Shown here: positions 32,799 to 44,000 of the stretch, in pieces | How the letters are laid out: every line of letters starts with the position of its first letter | How positions within the stretch are numbered: the stretch's first letter is position 1 | DNA from: Flammula alnicola | Lineage: Eukaryota; Basidiomycota; Agaricomycetes; Agaricales; Strophariaceae | Direction: 5' to 3' | Length of the DNA: 64,000 nt | Assembly (NCBI GenBank): GCA_015499995.1 | Contig: JADNRV010000005.1 | Span: 916,586-980,585 of the forward strand | The notes under the pieces: generated by a model | The model's input: the letters and a program-made list of their open reading frames with translations, nothing else | Databases searched by the model: none | Told to the model about the DNA's origin: nothing | Made by a program: the position numbers and the translations under genes

Positions 32799-34190
32799 TT
32801 ACGATCCGATACCGGCGAGAACTTTGAACACATCTCCCTGTCTCTCCCTGAATGCCCTCAGCTTCGTCATCCCAAGGCTTAGAGCGTTTATCCTATTCGC
32901 AAACGCGACCGCCCGGCCTTCTACACTCCGCCTTCCGTTATTCGCCTCCTGCAGACCACGCTCATACCCCACCCCTTCTTCTAGCATCATCTTCACGCGA
33001 TCTACCCTCGACAAAGGGATGTCTTGGCCCCGCTCCGCAAGCCTCATCGCCGTCTGGTTATCTTCCTCCTCCATTACCTTGGCCTGAGCTCCGATCGCTG
33101 CGAGCTCAGTCATGAACGGGCGTAGTTCACGTGGACATTCGGCCAGTGTTAATGGTTTTCCGAGAACGCCGATAACAGAACCGTCGCGGGTAATGGAGGT
33201 GGAAGAAACATCAAGAATAGCGAATGCTACCGAGGCAAAGTAGGCGCGGGATGGGTCGCGCTTGAGGAGGGAGCGTAAGGACGGTTGTCGTTCGAGGGCA
33301 TCGGCAAGGGAGGCGTAGAGTGTCTCGCGGATGAACTCTATGGCGGGTGAATCTTGAGTAAGAATGGAAGGAGATGGAGAGCGGGGTGGGAAAGACGACG
33401 TTGAGCTTTGCGGGGAGTACGGGGAAAGAAAACCAGGTGACTGCGGTGGTACACTGTGGGTGGGTCGAGGAGGCAGACTCGGAGTTATCGATTCGAGTGA
33501 TGGTCGTGGGGATACGTTTGGAGAAGTTCTCGGCGTTGCGTCGTATACTGGTGGAGGTACAAAGGAGGCCTTTCGGGGACTTAGGGTCTCAGGCGTAACC
33601 CCAGCATCCAATGCAGCCTGAAGATCGGACGCGTAGCGATCCTGGAACGATCGCCGTTGGCTGATTTCGATGGCTACTGCTCGTAGATCAGCAGCGATCC
33701 CATGGATGATTGGCGCTGTCTCTGACATCAGCAGCTCCAGACCACAAATTACCCGCGCAAGGTCGTGTTGAGCTTCTGGGGCGAGACTTTGTATTGACGG
33801 CACCGCATTTGCCCATACCCGAAGAAAGCTGACGAATGCTGGTGGACAATTATCGTATGACAGTTCCATGGCTTGTGAACCTCCTGACTTAGATGACCGT
33901 GGAAGGGGTACCGAGGGCGGGTTTGTCGTGCATCGCAAAGCCGCGAAATACAAGCATAATGCAGGCCCTTGAGAAATTTTGCAATCAGACTTATTTTCCT
34001 CCTCTCTTCGATGACTAATAAGCGCACCTGTGACCATGAGGTCTCCCTCCGCACTGGCGAGGACATCTACGTCGAGGAGGCGTTCTGCTTTTGCCTGTGT
34101 CAACGAAGATTTAAGATAGCTATGAAAGCTATCCTGGATGTATTTCTCCGAGAGCTGAGAAGACGTCCGTCCGCTTGAATTTCTCGACAT
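32799..34190 (-). CDS. Unknown protein, 463 residues
   Basis: A single-exon gene starting at the ATG 34190 (MSRNSSGRTSSQLSEKYIQD). The N-terminal third is helical, the middle third (about residues 200-290) is a Pro/Ser linker (PRTSPNVSPRPSLESITPSL, SVPPQSPGFLSPYSPQSSTS), and the C-terminal third is helical and charged (FIRETLYASLADALERQPSL, FMTELAAIGAQAKVMEEEDN, VGYERGLQEANNGRRSVEGR). There is no signal peptide or membrane helix, and I recognise no catalytic motif. The layout, two folded ends with a disordered SP-rich link, fits a regulated scaffold, but that is a guess. A truncated copy of its 3' end lies at 30.6-30.8 kb. The frame is clean. Confidence 0.75.
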   Translation of the reverse strand: MSRNSSGRTSSQLSEKYIQDSFHSYLKSSLTQAKAERLLDVDVLASAEGDLMVTGALISHRREEENKSDCKISQGPALCLYFAALRCTTNPPSVPLPRSSKSGGSQAMELSYDNCPPAFVSFLRVWANAVPSIQSLAPEAQHDLARVICGLELLMSETAPIIHGIAADLRAVAIEISQRRSFQDRYASDLQAALDAGVTPETLSPRKASFVPPPVYDATPRTSPNVSPRPSLESITPSLPPRPTHSVPPQSPGFLSPYSPQSSTSSFPPRSPSPSILTQDSPAIEFIRETLYASLADALERQPSLRSLLKRDPSRAYFASVAFAILDVSSTSITRDGSVIGVLGKPLTLAECPRELRPFMTELAAIGAQAKVMEEEDNQTAMRLAERGQDIPLSRVDRVKMMLEEGVGYERGLQEANNGRRSVEGRAVAFANRINALSLGMTKLRAFRERQGDVFKVLAGIGS

Positions 34191-34625
34191 AGAGAAGACA
34201 ATGGACAGCTATGGTGGAAATAGAATACAGCAGGAAGAAAATGATAATTCTGAGTAATTTAAGTAAAGTTTGGCGTGGCTGTGCATATGACGTTCCGCAC
34301 AGCCATCAGATAGCCATCCGTACAGATACCAAGTCCGACGGCAGAAAATGAAGACCGAGGGTGTACTTAGTTGAGGAAAGCTCCCTGAACGACGCGAATA
34401 AAATTTATCTGGGAAGAGTTCGGGATCCTCCAGATAGTGACAGGTGCAATGTCTATGAAGGAAAATGAAAGGAGTCCATGAATATAATAGTACTAATCCG
34501 AAGCGCCACACTACTTATCAAACGGTCTAAAAGTCTAGACATTTCGGACAAGAAAGGTCAATGAAAAAAATATAAAGATATGTGAAGTCCACTGAATTGT
34601 CTATCATGCTAATCATTCGTTAACT
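34191..34625. other. Intergenic stretch
   Basis: Promoter side of the gene to the left and 3' side of the gene to the right. Nothing else is seen. Confidence 0.35.
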
Positions 34626-35299
34626 TCAGACTGGAGGAGGTAGATTGCGGGCGCTGTAGCGATTGCCGATCAGGAGGGTGTTGGGTGTACGTTGGGGGAA
34701 TAATGCGAACGGATTCCAGGAATCTGAAAATGGTATAAAGATCATTTACTATCGGGAACGAAATCACAAAGTTTGAACATACCTCTGAACCAGATACATC
34801 TTCCAAGGCAAAGAAATCCCGAATTATCATCAGAGTCGGAGCCTTCCACTTGGTGCGGTTGAAGAAAACTTTCCTGGCCACCAGAAAGGTTCTGCACTCT
34901 ACGGCGAGATAAATGTGATGTCGAAGGAGAGATATAGTCACGTCGTGGGCCAGATGCACCAGGAGATTCAGGAATCGCGCTCGCCAACGGAAAGGGTAGC
35001 ACGACATAGTAAGGCTTGTCCTGGAACACACCCTCGTCATATGTCATGCACGACGTAACGAGAGGCGATGTTGATTGTTTGACTACTTTTCGATGCCTAA
35101 GCACGGCGCGGGAAGGATGGTAATCCCAGCTTGGTGGTCGATTTCTTGTTCTAAGCGGGGCTGGTGGCCGGATGCCATTGACAAATAGAGGCTTTGACAA
35201 TGTAATTATCGGTGACGATCTGGAAGTGGAACTTGGAAGTCGCGGCCCGACAGAAGCGGCGTTAAATTGCGTTCGATTAGGCTGCAGCGAGTTCGACAT
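34626..35299 (-). CDS. Unknown Ser/Pro-rich protein
   Basis: From the ATG at 35299 (MSNSLQPNRTQFNAASVGPR) a basic, Ser/Pro-rich protein of about 205 residues runs in two exons. One intron (34724-34782, a clean GT...AG) joins CLGRCIWFR to DSWNPFALFPQRTPNTLL and the frame ends at TGA 34626-34628. Another open frame overlaps the second exon, so the C-terminal reading is not certain. No domain is recognised. The sequence is low in predicted structure apart from a TYDEGVFQDKPYYVVLPFPL segment. Confidence 0.45.
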
Positions 35300-36196
35300 G
35301 AGCGATTGCAAATTCAAGCTCCTGAATAGCAGATGCGAAGGGATCGAAACAAAGCGAGAGTCGTTGCCAGAGCCAGTTTATCAGATTTGGTCCATTGAGA
35401 GATAATCGATAAAAGTTCATGAACTTTGCCATCTTCTAAGGAGTCATCAAGATAACAGCAGTGCCCGCGTTTCATAGTACAGCATGGTCAAAGCGTGGTT
35501 ACATCCCCAAGCCCGAAACAACGACAAGCACACAGGAGAAAGACAGAACTGAATTCGAGAGAACCTTAATGATGCAATAATGTCGTAAGCCCTAGAATGT
35601 ATGCCTTGCGGAAAGTGCTGTAGTTGCACCACGAAATGACTCTCATTGTGTCGCGGAGCGCTCATAGAAGGAACCTAGAATAGCGATCAATAGAAACGGG
35701 CTGATTCACCGTTTCCTCATCTGTGCATGTCGATGGAATGCTGCAGCAACTCGTCAAAGGCGGGTCGGCGCCTCTTCATGTCCGATATATGTAGCCTGAT
35801 AGTTTAGGGTAAAGGGTGATTGCAAGACGGGAATCCCGACCTTCCTATCCGAGTACATATGGCGCCGCGGAGCTAATACACCCTTGAAACAGAGACGAAG
35901 AGTCTTCTGGAAGGTTGTGTATGTTTTGAAGTTCGAACGACCCTGTTACCTTTTACAGGGTCTTGCATAATAACGCCAAATTCTCTTGTCAATGCCGGAT
36001 TCGGAGCAGTCCACATTGTGCGGGATTGTTGCTCTAATCCAAAGCTGGTCCCTGGGGTTGTTTCGAATTGTGCAGAGCGCTGTAGAATAAATATTATTGT
36101 CGACGAGCATCCAAAAAATCCAAATATATACAATGACTGGAGGAAAGATCGAGAAGTCTGAAGAGCATGAGGGTATACTGTAGCTTACAATCATTA
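35300..36196. other. Intergenic stretch
   Basis: Short ATG-started frames on the minus strand (35447-35665 and about 35946-36194) show no family and I do not support them as genes. Confidence 0.35.
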
Positions 36197-37661
36197 TTAT
36201 TTGCGATGTTTCATCTCTTTCTGCTGTTCGCGTTGTAGCCGTCTCCGCTCTGCGCGATTCATCTTCGGTGCTGCTTCCGGACGCTGTACCTGCTCTCCTT
36301 CAACGTCGCGTTGTGCCGCATCAATCTGAAGTGGGACATGTGCTTGACCGTGCCCCGATCCACTTGCAGGTGTAACGACAAGCGGATGGCTCACATACAC
36401 GCTTTCCCGCGACATTTTCAGTTTGAGCATCTGCGGGGCATGAGCATCCTTGTTCCGCCCCGCATCCCGGATGAGCTCCTTGTCGGATTCCCGCATCGGC
36501 GCGCGTAGAAGAAGTCTGTTCTTCGTATCGGAGCGGATGTGTGTATTCAAATATCTTATGATAGAGAATAGAGGAGATCATTAGTTAGAGCTAGACGACA
36601 GAGAGAAACATACTCACTCGAAGCAAGACCCGATACTCAGAGGCTTTCTCGTCTCTCTCCCCGTCAGCGCTGAGCACATGATGAAGGGTTCCGCTCTCGT
36701 CGCCGCATCCAACGCATCCTCGCCCACAACAATCGGACAGGAAATCGCCTGCTTGAAATTGTTGACAAACTGTACCATGACGACCGCACAATCATCCGCT
36801 CCATCTTCGTCCGCCGACTCGCGAGCTTGCTTCCATATCGCAAGATTGGTAGAAGAGGGAGTACGAGGCGGTACCCAGGACCGAGGAGATGACAAATGGT
36901 GCAGCTGAAGCATGCCCTCCATATCGTCCTTGTCCCATTCCTCCTTGAACGTGTAGAGGTTCATGAATTCGGTGATCTTCGTCGGTTCAATCCCGACATC
37001 GACATGAGCAAAAAGGGGTGCTCGGAGGACGGTCATGCGCTTTGAAGCGGGCAGGGTATGAAGCCGGTGAAGGGAAAACTCCAGTACGAGGCATATCTGG
37101 AGATGGTAACTTAGCATGGGATTTGCCGTTACGGACTTGATGAGAGGCTGTATGCCTTCACCAAAGTCAGAGGAGCAGTTTGGCTTATGCCGCGGCCTGC
37201 GAAAAATGAACAAAAAGAGATGAGCAAATCGATGCATCGATGTAGGAAGTAGGTAAAAATTGCATTAGGAACACGTACCAATTCTCTTTTTGACACTAAA
37301 TAGTTTTTGCAAAGGTCGGATACGCATCATTTTAAATGAAAACCACCTGTGAATGAGGAACTCACTTGTTGAGAGCAATAGTGCACAAGTTTGCACTGCG
37401 GAGTTCAGAAAGAACGTCAGCACCGGAACCGTCTCAAGATACTAACAGACGTGAAAAAAGATGCAAGAAACGTACCCCAGCGCATTTTTTCAAGTCCACG
37501 TCATCATTATCGCCCAACTTCCCGCAGTTTGTACAACACATCACCGTTTCCTTCCTCTTTTCCTTGATAATCCGCTTGGGTGGTGCCGTCGCACGGAACT
37601 GGGCATCGCGGTCGCGATGTATGGCACTGTGGAAAACGGGTTCAGATTGAAGGCCTGCCAT
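36197..37661 (-). CDS. MYND-type zinc finger protein
   Basis: From the ATG at 37661 (MAGLQSEPVFHSAIHRDRDA) a basic lead is followed by the MYND finger, assembled from four exons: CCTNCGKLGDNDDVDLKKCAG, then CKLVHYCSQQ, then CQKENW, then PRHKPNC. All seven cysteines and the histidine (C-x2-C ... C-x2-C ... YC-x3-C ... H-x3-C) are present. The short third exon is TGTCAAAAAGAGAATTG. The rest is a helical domain (ANPMLSYHLQICLVLEFSLH, KITEFMNLYTFKEEWDKDDM) and, after a further intron, a charged tail ending in RAERRRLQREQQKEMKHRK at 36197. MYND fingers bind proline-rich partner peptides. The frame is intact and the partner is unknown. Confidence 0.85.
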
Positions 37662-39327
37662 CGGTAGTCTGGATGCGATCTCGGGGATATGTTGCAGAAG
37701 AAAACGGTGATGAAGGGAAGAGAGAAAAGAGTGTGAGCTCAGGTCATCATTTGACCTAATTAGCGTGTCCCTAATTTAGGGTCTTCGGATTCTCTGCGGA
37801 TATCTCTCTCCCAGGTCTCCCTCGCAACTTCTGACTGCCATTCGCGTGAGCACAGGCCCCTTTCTTACTTTTCATGAGAATTCAAGAGATCGAGCTGGAG
37901 CGACGAATTCCAAAACTGCGACTTGTCACTTGACAATGACCGATTGGGATGTGCGACCGATAGGCACGTGATGCGTGGCTTTCAGCGCGATATGTGACAC
38001 AAATGAATATATAGGCGACTCTCCAATGGCTTTCAAACTTCTTGAGCGTAAAAGTCGTAGATTTGACGCCCTAATTTACCATAATTTCGATGGCTGTGCT
38101 CCGACTCATGGTGCTTGCGACAAAGTGGGATGGACAGCACTTCCTAAAATGTAAGTATTGTAAAATTTGAAGCCACACCATGCACCACGAGCAACTCTTG
38201 TTGACGTATCATGCTGGAATGGAAGGTGATAATCGCCGTCCCATACTACTTAGCCAGGTGGTGTTCCACACAGTACCGGTAAACCTTCGGGATTTGATTA
38301 AGTATGACTTGGTATGCCAAAACCTGTGCACCTTGGGGAAAACTTCTTATTCCGCCACTCGTTTTCAAGAGTCCCCATGCTTCAGCACTCTGATATGGTT
38401 CTTCTTAAGCGCCAATATCGGCGACCAGCCATCGTCGCACACTTGAACTTATCGGCCAATCCGTTGATTTGGCCTCCAAAATGTCATCGTCATGTATAAA
38501 TAAATTCGCATCATGTCGAGGGTACACGAGGCAGAGTTTGACCCCTTTAACGGAACAGACTAACGGCAATTTGGGTTCTGTAGCCAGTAGCGCCCAGGTG
38601 GGTCATCATTGTTGTATTTGGTTGGGAAGCCTAAGCCTATCCAAACCATCACATATGGCACAGCCATCAGATTCTTTTCTATTTCAGAACGCGCGCGTTT
38701 CGAGTTTCAACCGCCTTTTGTTCAAAATAACATGGTTCCAGAAATCATAACCGCGACTATAGGAATTATTCAACAAGCGCTCACTAGGTAGACAGGAATG
38801 TCTCTGTGCTCGACCGAGAGACCATCAATCGCCACTGACACAAGGTTGCCTCGAGGCCGCATACTTTATGCCCTTCGTGCGTATGTACGCCTTCGCATGG
38901 ACTGAGTTACGATTTTCTACCTTTCGTATAGACAGGTATTGGTTGGTTGACTGACTGTACATGCTCTTCGCATCTAGTCATCCAACATTCCATTCAATAC
39001 CTTTCGATCATGCACAGTAACACAGCAGTGACAGCACAGCAAAGTACGTTATCTATGTAGAGACTTGAGGGCATCTTACCCGAGCCTCACCTAAACGACG
39101 CATCGTTTCCAGTCATCAGCGCCACCGCTTCCGAACGTGTGATTGGGCCAGGATTACTTCGCTTTGACCCTGACGCCATATAAACACAACGCGGAGGACG
39201 TTGTTTATATACAATAAGGGCACCTTTCTCTTGAACGTCCTTCATCCAAGTCACAACCTCGCCACTTGCGTATAATCGACATCTGAGAACATTATACCCA
39301 CCTCTGTTATCCCGTGTCTGTTTCCCA
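37662..39327. other. Gene-poor stretch
   Basis: About 1.7 kb without a supported gene. It includes the MYND gene promoter (37,662-38,050). Short frames at 38,180-38,790 show no family. Confidence 0.4.
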
Positions 39328-40155
39328 ATGTCGGTGCCATATCCCAATCACCTCCAAATGCACCATCAACGGCGATCGAATGTTCCACTTCGGATGCGCC
39401 CTCCATCATCTGGATCGCGTCCTTCGGTCCCAATATACTTGTATCCCCCTTCAACGCCTCCAGCCATGCCACCACCTTACTCAAGGCCAACAACGTCAAG
39501 GACTCGCCCACAGTCATTCGTGGGAGACCTACAATATGCGAACAAGCCAGCCGTCCATCGTACGAGATGCACGTCAGGACCATCTCGTTACGACATCAAT
39601 CATGCCCGTTCTTCCTCCGTTTCCCCTGCTATTCCCACACCTGCAAATGGCCCGAATCAAAATCACGGAGACCTCCGCAGGTTGAGCGCGCCGCATTTGC
39701 CTCGTAAACCATCGCCTCTCGCTCTTCCGCCTTTGCCTTCAAAGCCTGAACTGGTGCCACAAGTGCCTGTTCCGTGCATTCTAGCTGACGGGACATTATC
39801 GATGCCGCCCATCCAGCCCCTGCGTTCTTCAGAGATATGGGATTCGGGACCAAGCGACATAATATCTGTACCGCCTTCTAGCAAGCGCGCGAAGCTGAAG
39901 AAAGAAAAACGCCTGAACGAAGATAATCATGAACAGTCATCTAAGCGTCTTAGTTTCGCAGGTTCGCCCATCGCATATTGTTACATTGTTCCTCCTGTTA
40001 ATCTAATGCGATCGATAGGTTTGACATCCTTCTTTTCAAACAAAGATAGTTGTCCGACACCCAATACTTTGCTCTTGCAACATCACTATACCGGACAGTA
40101 TATCCCACCTGAACGTGACGGCATTCGCTTTCCCAGGAATCGTCCCACAAGCTGA
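39328..40155 (+). CDS. Unknown Pro/Ser-rich protein, 275 residues
   Basis: An open frame from the ATG at 39328 (MSVPYPNHLQMHHQRRSNVP) to 40155. It is rich in proline and serine (SVPIYLYPPSTPPAMPPPYS, LPRKPSPLALPPLPSKPELV) and has one basic nuclear-localisation-like cluster (SSKRAKLKKEKRLNEDN). Such proteins are usually disordered, and no domain is recognised. A splice site near 39,960 (CGCAG/GTTCGC) could alter the C-terminal 65 residues. The frame stop is 148 bp from the start of the hAT element at 40,304. It is moderately likely to be a real gene because the frame is long and has a biased composition. Confidence 0.5.
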   Translation: MSVPYPNHLQMHHQRRSNVPLRMRPPSSGSRPSVPIYLYPPSTPPAMPPPYSRPTTSRTRPQSFVGDLQYANKPAVHRTRCTSGPSRYDINHARSSSVSPAIPTPANGPNQNHGDLRRLSAPHLPRKPSPLALPPLPSKPELVPQVPVPCILADGTLSMPPIQPLRSSEIWDSGPSDIISVPPSSKRAKLKKEKRLNEDNHEQSSKRLSFAGSPIAYCYIVPPVNLMRSIGLTSFFSNKDSCPTPNTLLLQHHYTGQYIPPERDGIRFPRNRPTS

Positions 40156-40303
40156 ATTGACATCGATTGTCGTGGTCTCAAGCACAATTCTCCCCACTAT
40201 CGCAAACGTTCACCGTCCAGATCCTGCGAGACCCACGTGTTACTTATCCATATACACTATACCAATACAGTCTCGTCGTTCATTAGTTTTCTGTATACTT
40301 ACT

Positions 40304-41036
40304 TAGTGTTGTCCCCGGAGCGAGGTGGCCTCGAGGTACACTTCGCCTCGCCTCGAAAATGGACCACCTCGGACCACCTCGTTGACAACGAGTTGGTTCG
40401 AGGTCACTTCGACGAGGTCACACGAGTTCTGCTCCAAAAAGAAGAAAATATGAGAATATTATTTTTATACTACTTCTTCATGTATCACATTCAAAATAAT
40501 GGCGAAAATAAAGGGAGAGAGCATAGAGCGTTGCGAGCGTACGCAAAGCCTGGACGCCCAGCGGCGTCACGTGCCTGATTTGATGCACCACACCCACGCC
40601 GTTTCATGTAAGGCATGAAATGCCGCCGAGTGAAGGCCATCAGGTAGAAAATCTCACTAGTATGGGTCGACATATGTTCAGATATCTTGGAAACTGGTTC
40701 CGGTATATTATAAGTAGCAAATTTCAACGAAATCTATAGAGGCACACTTTTTTTCTTGTGGATAGCTACAACAAGTAATTTCTACGGCAAATGTAGTATG
40801 TTTATCAGGGTTTATCATATCTAATCGCTTTGGGTCGCGTGCCTGTCGGGGTCAGTTCAGATCAGACCAGTTTCTCAGCCCGATTTTTCTGATCATCTCA
40901 TTGGCTGAAGCTTTGATGGCGGGGAACACCGACCTCGTCGAGGTGCCTCGAGGTGCACTTCGTGTCACCTCGTTCTCGTCGAGTTGGTTCGAAGTGTCAC
41001 CTCGCCTCGCTTCACCTCACCTCGGGGACAACACTA
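40304..41036. mobile_element. Non-autonomous hAT element, 733 bp
   Basis: It begins TAGTGTTGTCCCCGGAG and ends CTCGGGGACAACACTA, and is flanked by perfect 8-bp target duplications TACTTACT (40296-40303 and 41037-41044), the size made by hAT transposases. Both ends hold dense CGAGGTG/CACCTCG motifs for about 120 bp. No transposase is encoded. Its left end resembles the right end of the autonomous element at 45,140-45,272 more than that element's own left end does, so it is a related derivative in the opposite orientation. Confidence 0.9.
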
Positions 41037-41068
41037 TACTTACTACCATTTTCAAAAAGACACAGAAC

Positions 41069-44000
41069 TAGTGTTGTCCCCGTAGTGAGGTGAGGCGAGG
41101 CGGAGTGACACCTCGAGTCACCTCGACTTGTTCGAAGTGACTCGAGGTGTACCTCGCGAGGTTACACGAGGTCGGTGATTGCCGCCGGTATTTTTCCCTC
41201 CACCAAATTTGATGTAACTGATAAGCGATCGATTAAACATAGACGGTAGATTAGAACACTGTACAGTAAATTAGAGGGATCTAGGAAAGTAGGCGAATAG
41301 AGGAAGTGAATTAAGAGGAGTCCCTTGCATTTTGAATAAGCTGGTCAAGTTCAGCAAATTTTCCTGCAGCCATGAGCTCGTCAATAGCGGATTCCGTGAC
41401 TGGACCAGAAATCACATAGTCGGCCTCCTTCGCAACTTCGTCCACGAAAGATAGTCGTTCGGATCGGTACGAGAATTTAAGAACTTGAAGGGCCTCGAGG
41501 AGTGTGGGCGAAATTCGATTTCTACGCAGAGTACACGTTTCTTTGCTTGACGAGAAGACCCGCTCGCATGGCACTGACGATGCCTGGACGGGAAGGACGT
41601 CCATTGCCACTCGGAATAAGAATGGGTATTCATATTGATGAACCTTTAAACGAGAATATTTGAGTACATGTTGACCGAAAAATTAACTGAATTGACTCAC
41701 CGACCAAAATTCGTCGATATTAACCATGCCCGTGTTCTCGAAAGAGGTGACAACACCTGCAGCCTCATACCTTCTCAATTCGCGCTCCACATGTGCCTCA
41801 TCTTCTTTGAGTTCTCGAGCCTTCCGTGTAGCAACCTCTTCATCTGTTTCTGGACAAGGTTGAGTAGATGGGGGAGATGGTGTTTGCGACGAATTTCGGG
41901 CTGGAGTAGCAGGGCATTGAACACTCATCAATGACGATGAGCGTCTAACGGCGACGTTGAGAGATTGGAGCCGACTGTATCCGTGAGCGATGTTGGTTGA
42001 TGCGAGTTCAGAAATTGAAGATGATCGGCTCAGACCTGGCGTGGATTGGGAAGGAGTTCGAGGAGCGCAAGCCCGCTCATGCTGTTTGAAACTTAACATC
42101 TAGCAGTAGCAATGAGAATCAACTTGAAAGAAATAGCTTTAAATTGAACTCACAGCTTCAAGAATCCATTGTCGGGCATTTTCTTCATCCTTCCCAGTCT
42201 TGTCATTCTCGCGGAGCCAGGTGAACTGTTGGCCAGGATTTAAAACTAAAAATAAGATGTCAGAAAGTTGACATTGAAGGGGAAATTAACTCACTCATTG
42301 CAAGGGCGTAAAGCCGTGTTTTCCTTGCCTTACCAACATATTCTTCGAGTTTTGACACTCCAAGGTCAATAAAATGCTTGAGCTCCGGGATAGTAGAGGA
42401 GAGCTTCTTCCATTTGGAGACTAGAGTCTCAAAGACCGGAAGCACCATGGAAAGAGTTGGGGTGCGCTCAGCTGAGAGCAATTCTTGTGCGAGGTGGGCG
42501 ACTTGTAATACTTGATGAATATCTTGCAGGATACTTTTCTGGAGTGGATTCAGAACCAATGAGTCCGTGATGTCTGACTGTTCTAGATCGAGAAGGAAAT
42601 CGCGGATGGCCTGTAAAATAAAATGAGACTCGATGAGAGAATATGCATAAGGGAACTTACAACGTAAAGCTCGAGCACTCGGTCAATCATATTAAACGTC
42701 GAGGACCATCTTGTTTCGCAGTCACGGAGGAGCTGAACGAGACGGATCTGGTCCTTTCCGTCGTCCAGCTTTCCTTTCCAATAACCTGTTTTGTTGCCTT
42801 CATCGATCTTCTTTAGTAAGGCATGACGACGTTGTCCAGAGGAACGGCAAGATGCTACAATATTTCGACACCGTCCTACCAAATCACCTTCGAGTGCCTT
42901 GAGATACTTATCCCAGTTCTCTAGCTCATCTTGGGTTGGAGGATTGCTCATGGGAGGTTCTTCGATATACAATTCACTGACTTTCTTGAGTTCAGCGAGA
43001 ACGGTTTGACACGCAATATTGATAATATGAGGAAAGCAACTGAAATTTTAATAAGAAATAAGAAATTCCATCTATATGATAAAAGAACTTACCGAATCCT
43101 GTTGCCGTCGTGCTCGAAAGGAATATTTCGCCTTGTCAGCTCTTTCTCCAGCTCTGCCATCATAGTATTATTATTGGAAGCATTATCCATCGTAATAGCA
43201 CCGATCTGGCAGGAAACAATTCTCAGTAAAAGGGTTTAAAAAATGTGAAGTCTTCTACCTTTCCGAGGACGCCCATCTCTTCGATAATCTTGATGAATTG
43301 ATGCGCGAGATTGACACCAGTGTGGCTTCCTTCAATGAAGCGGAAGGCAACAAGCCCATTTCGCCTTCGAAGGTTCCCCTTTTCGTCACGAACATAGAAA
43401 TGAGATGTCACTGCCATGTACGAGTCGAGATTTGGGTCGCTCCATAAGTCATTGGTAAAGGAAATGCGTCCTTCTGCACGTTTCATCTCCTCCACTGTTG
43501 CATCAATGCACTTTCTGTATGCTTTGAAGATCATATCAGTCATCTTATGGCGGTGAGGAAGATCTTTATCTTCTATTTTCCCGGCGCCTAAATAGAGCAT
43601 AAGGTCGCGGAACTCCTGGCATTCCACAACGTGGATTGACTAGAGAATAAAGTGTTTTATTCACAGATAAAATATTGAATGAATGAAATGAACATACCTG
43701 GTCATCAACAACGAGCCACCTTTGGAGGAGGTCGAGGAATTTTTCCGTTGAGAATGGTTCGTCATTGGAAAGGGATGAGGATGGATTGTTTGAAAGTTCC
43801 GAATTCTTGAGGCCCTTGATGCGAACCGTAGTTTCATAGGTATCACCGTGAAATTTCTTGAGGTGGTCGCGGTAGCACTGAGTCATGCCGTCTTTAACTC
43901 TCCAAACCTTCCATTTGTCCCTTTAGCAAATATTTGAGTGAGTTTCTATCTTTGCAATATAAAAAGATGGAAAGAACTCTTACGTGCAAAGTTTACAACC

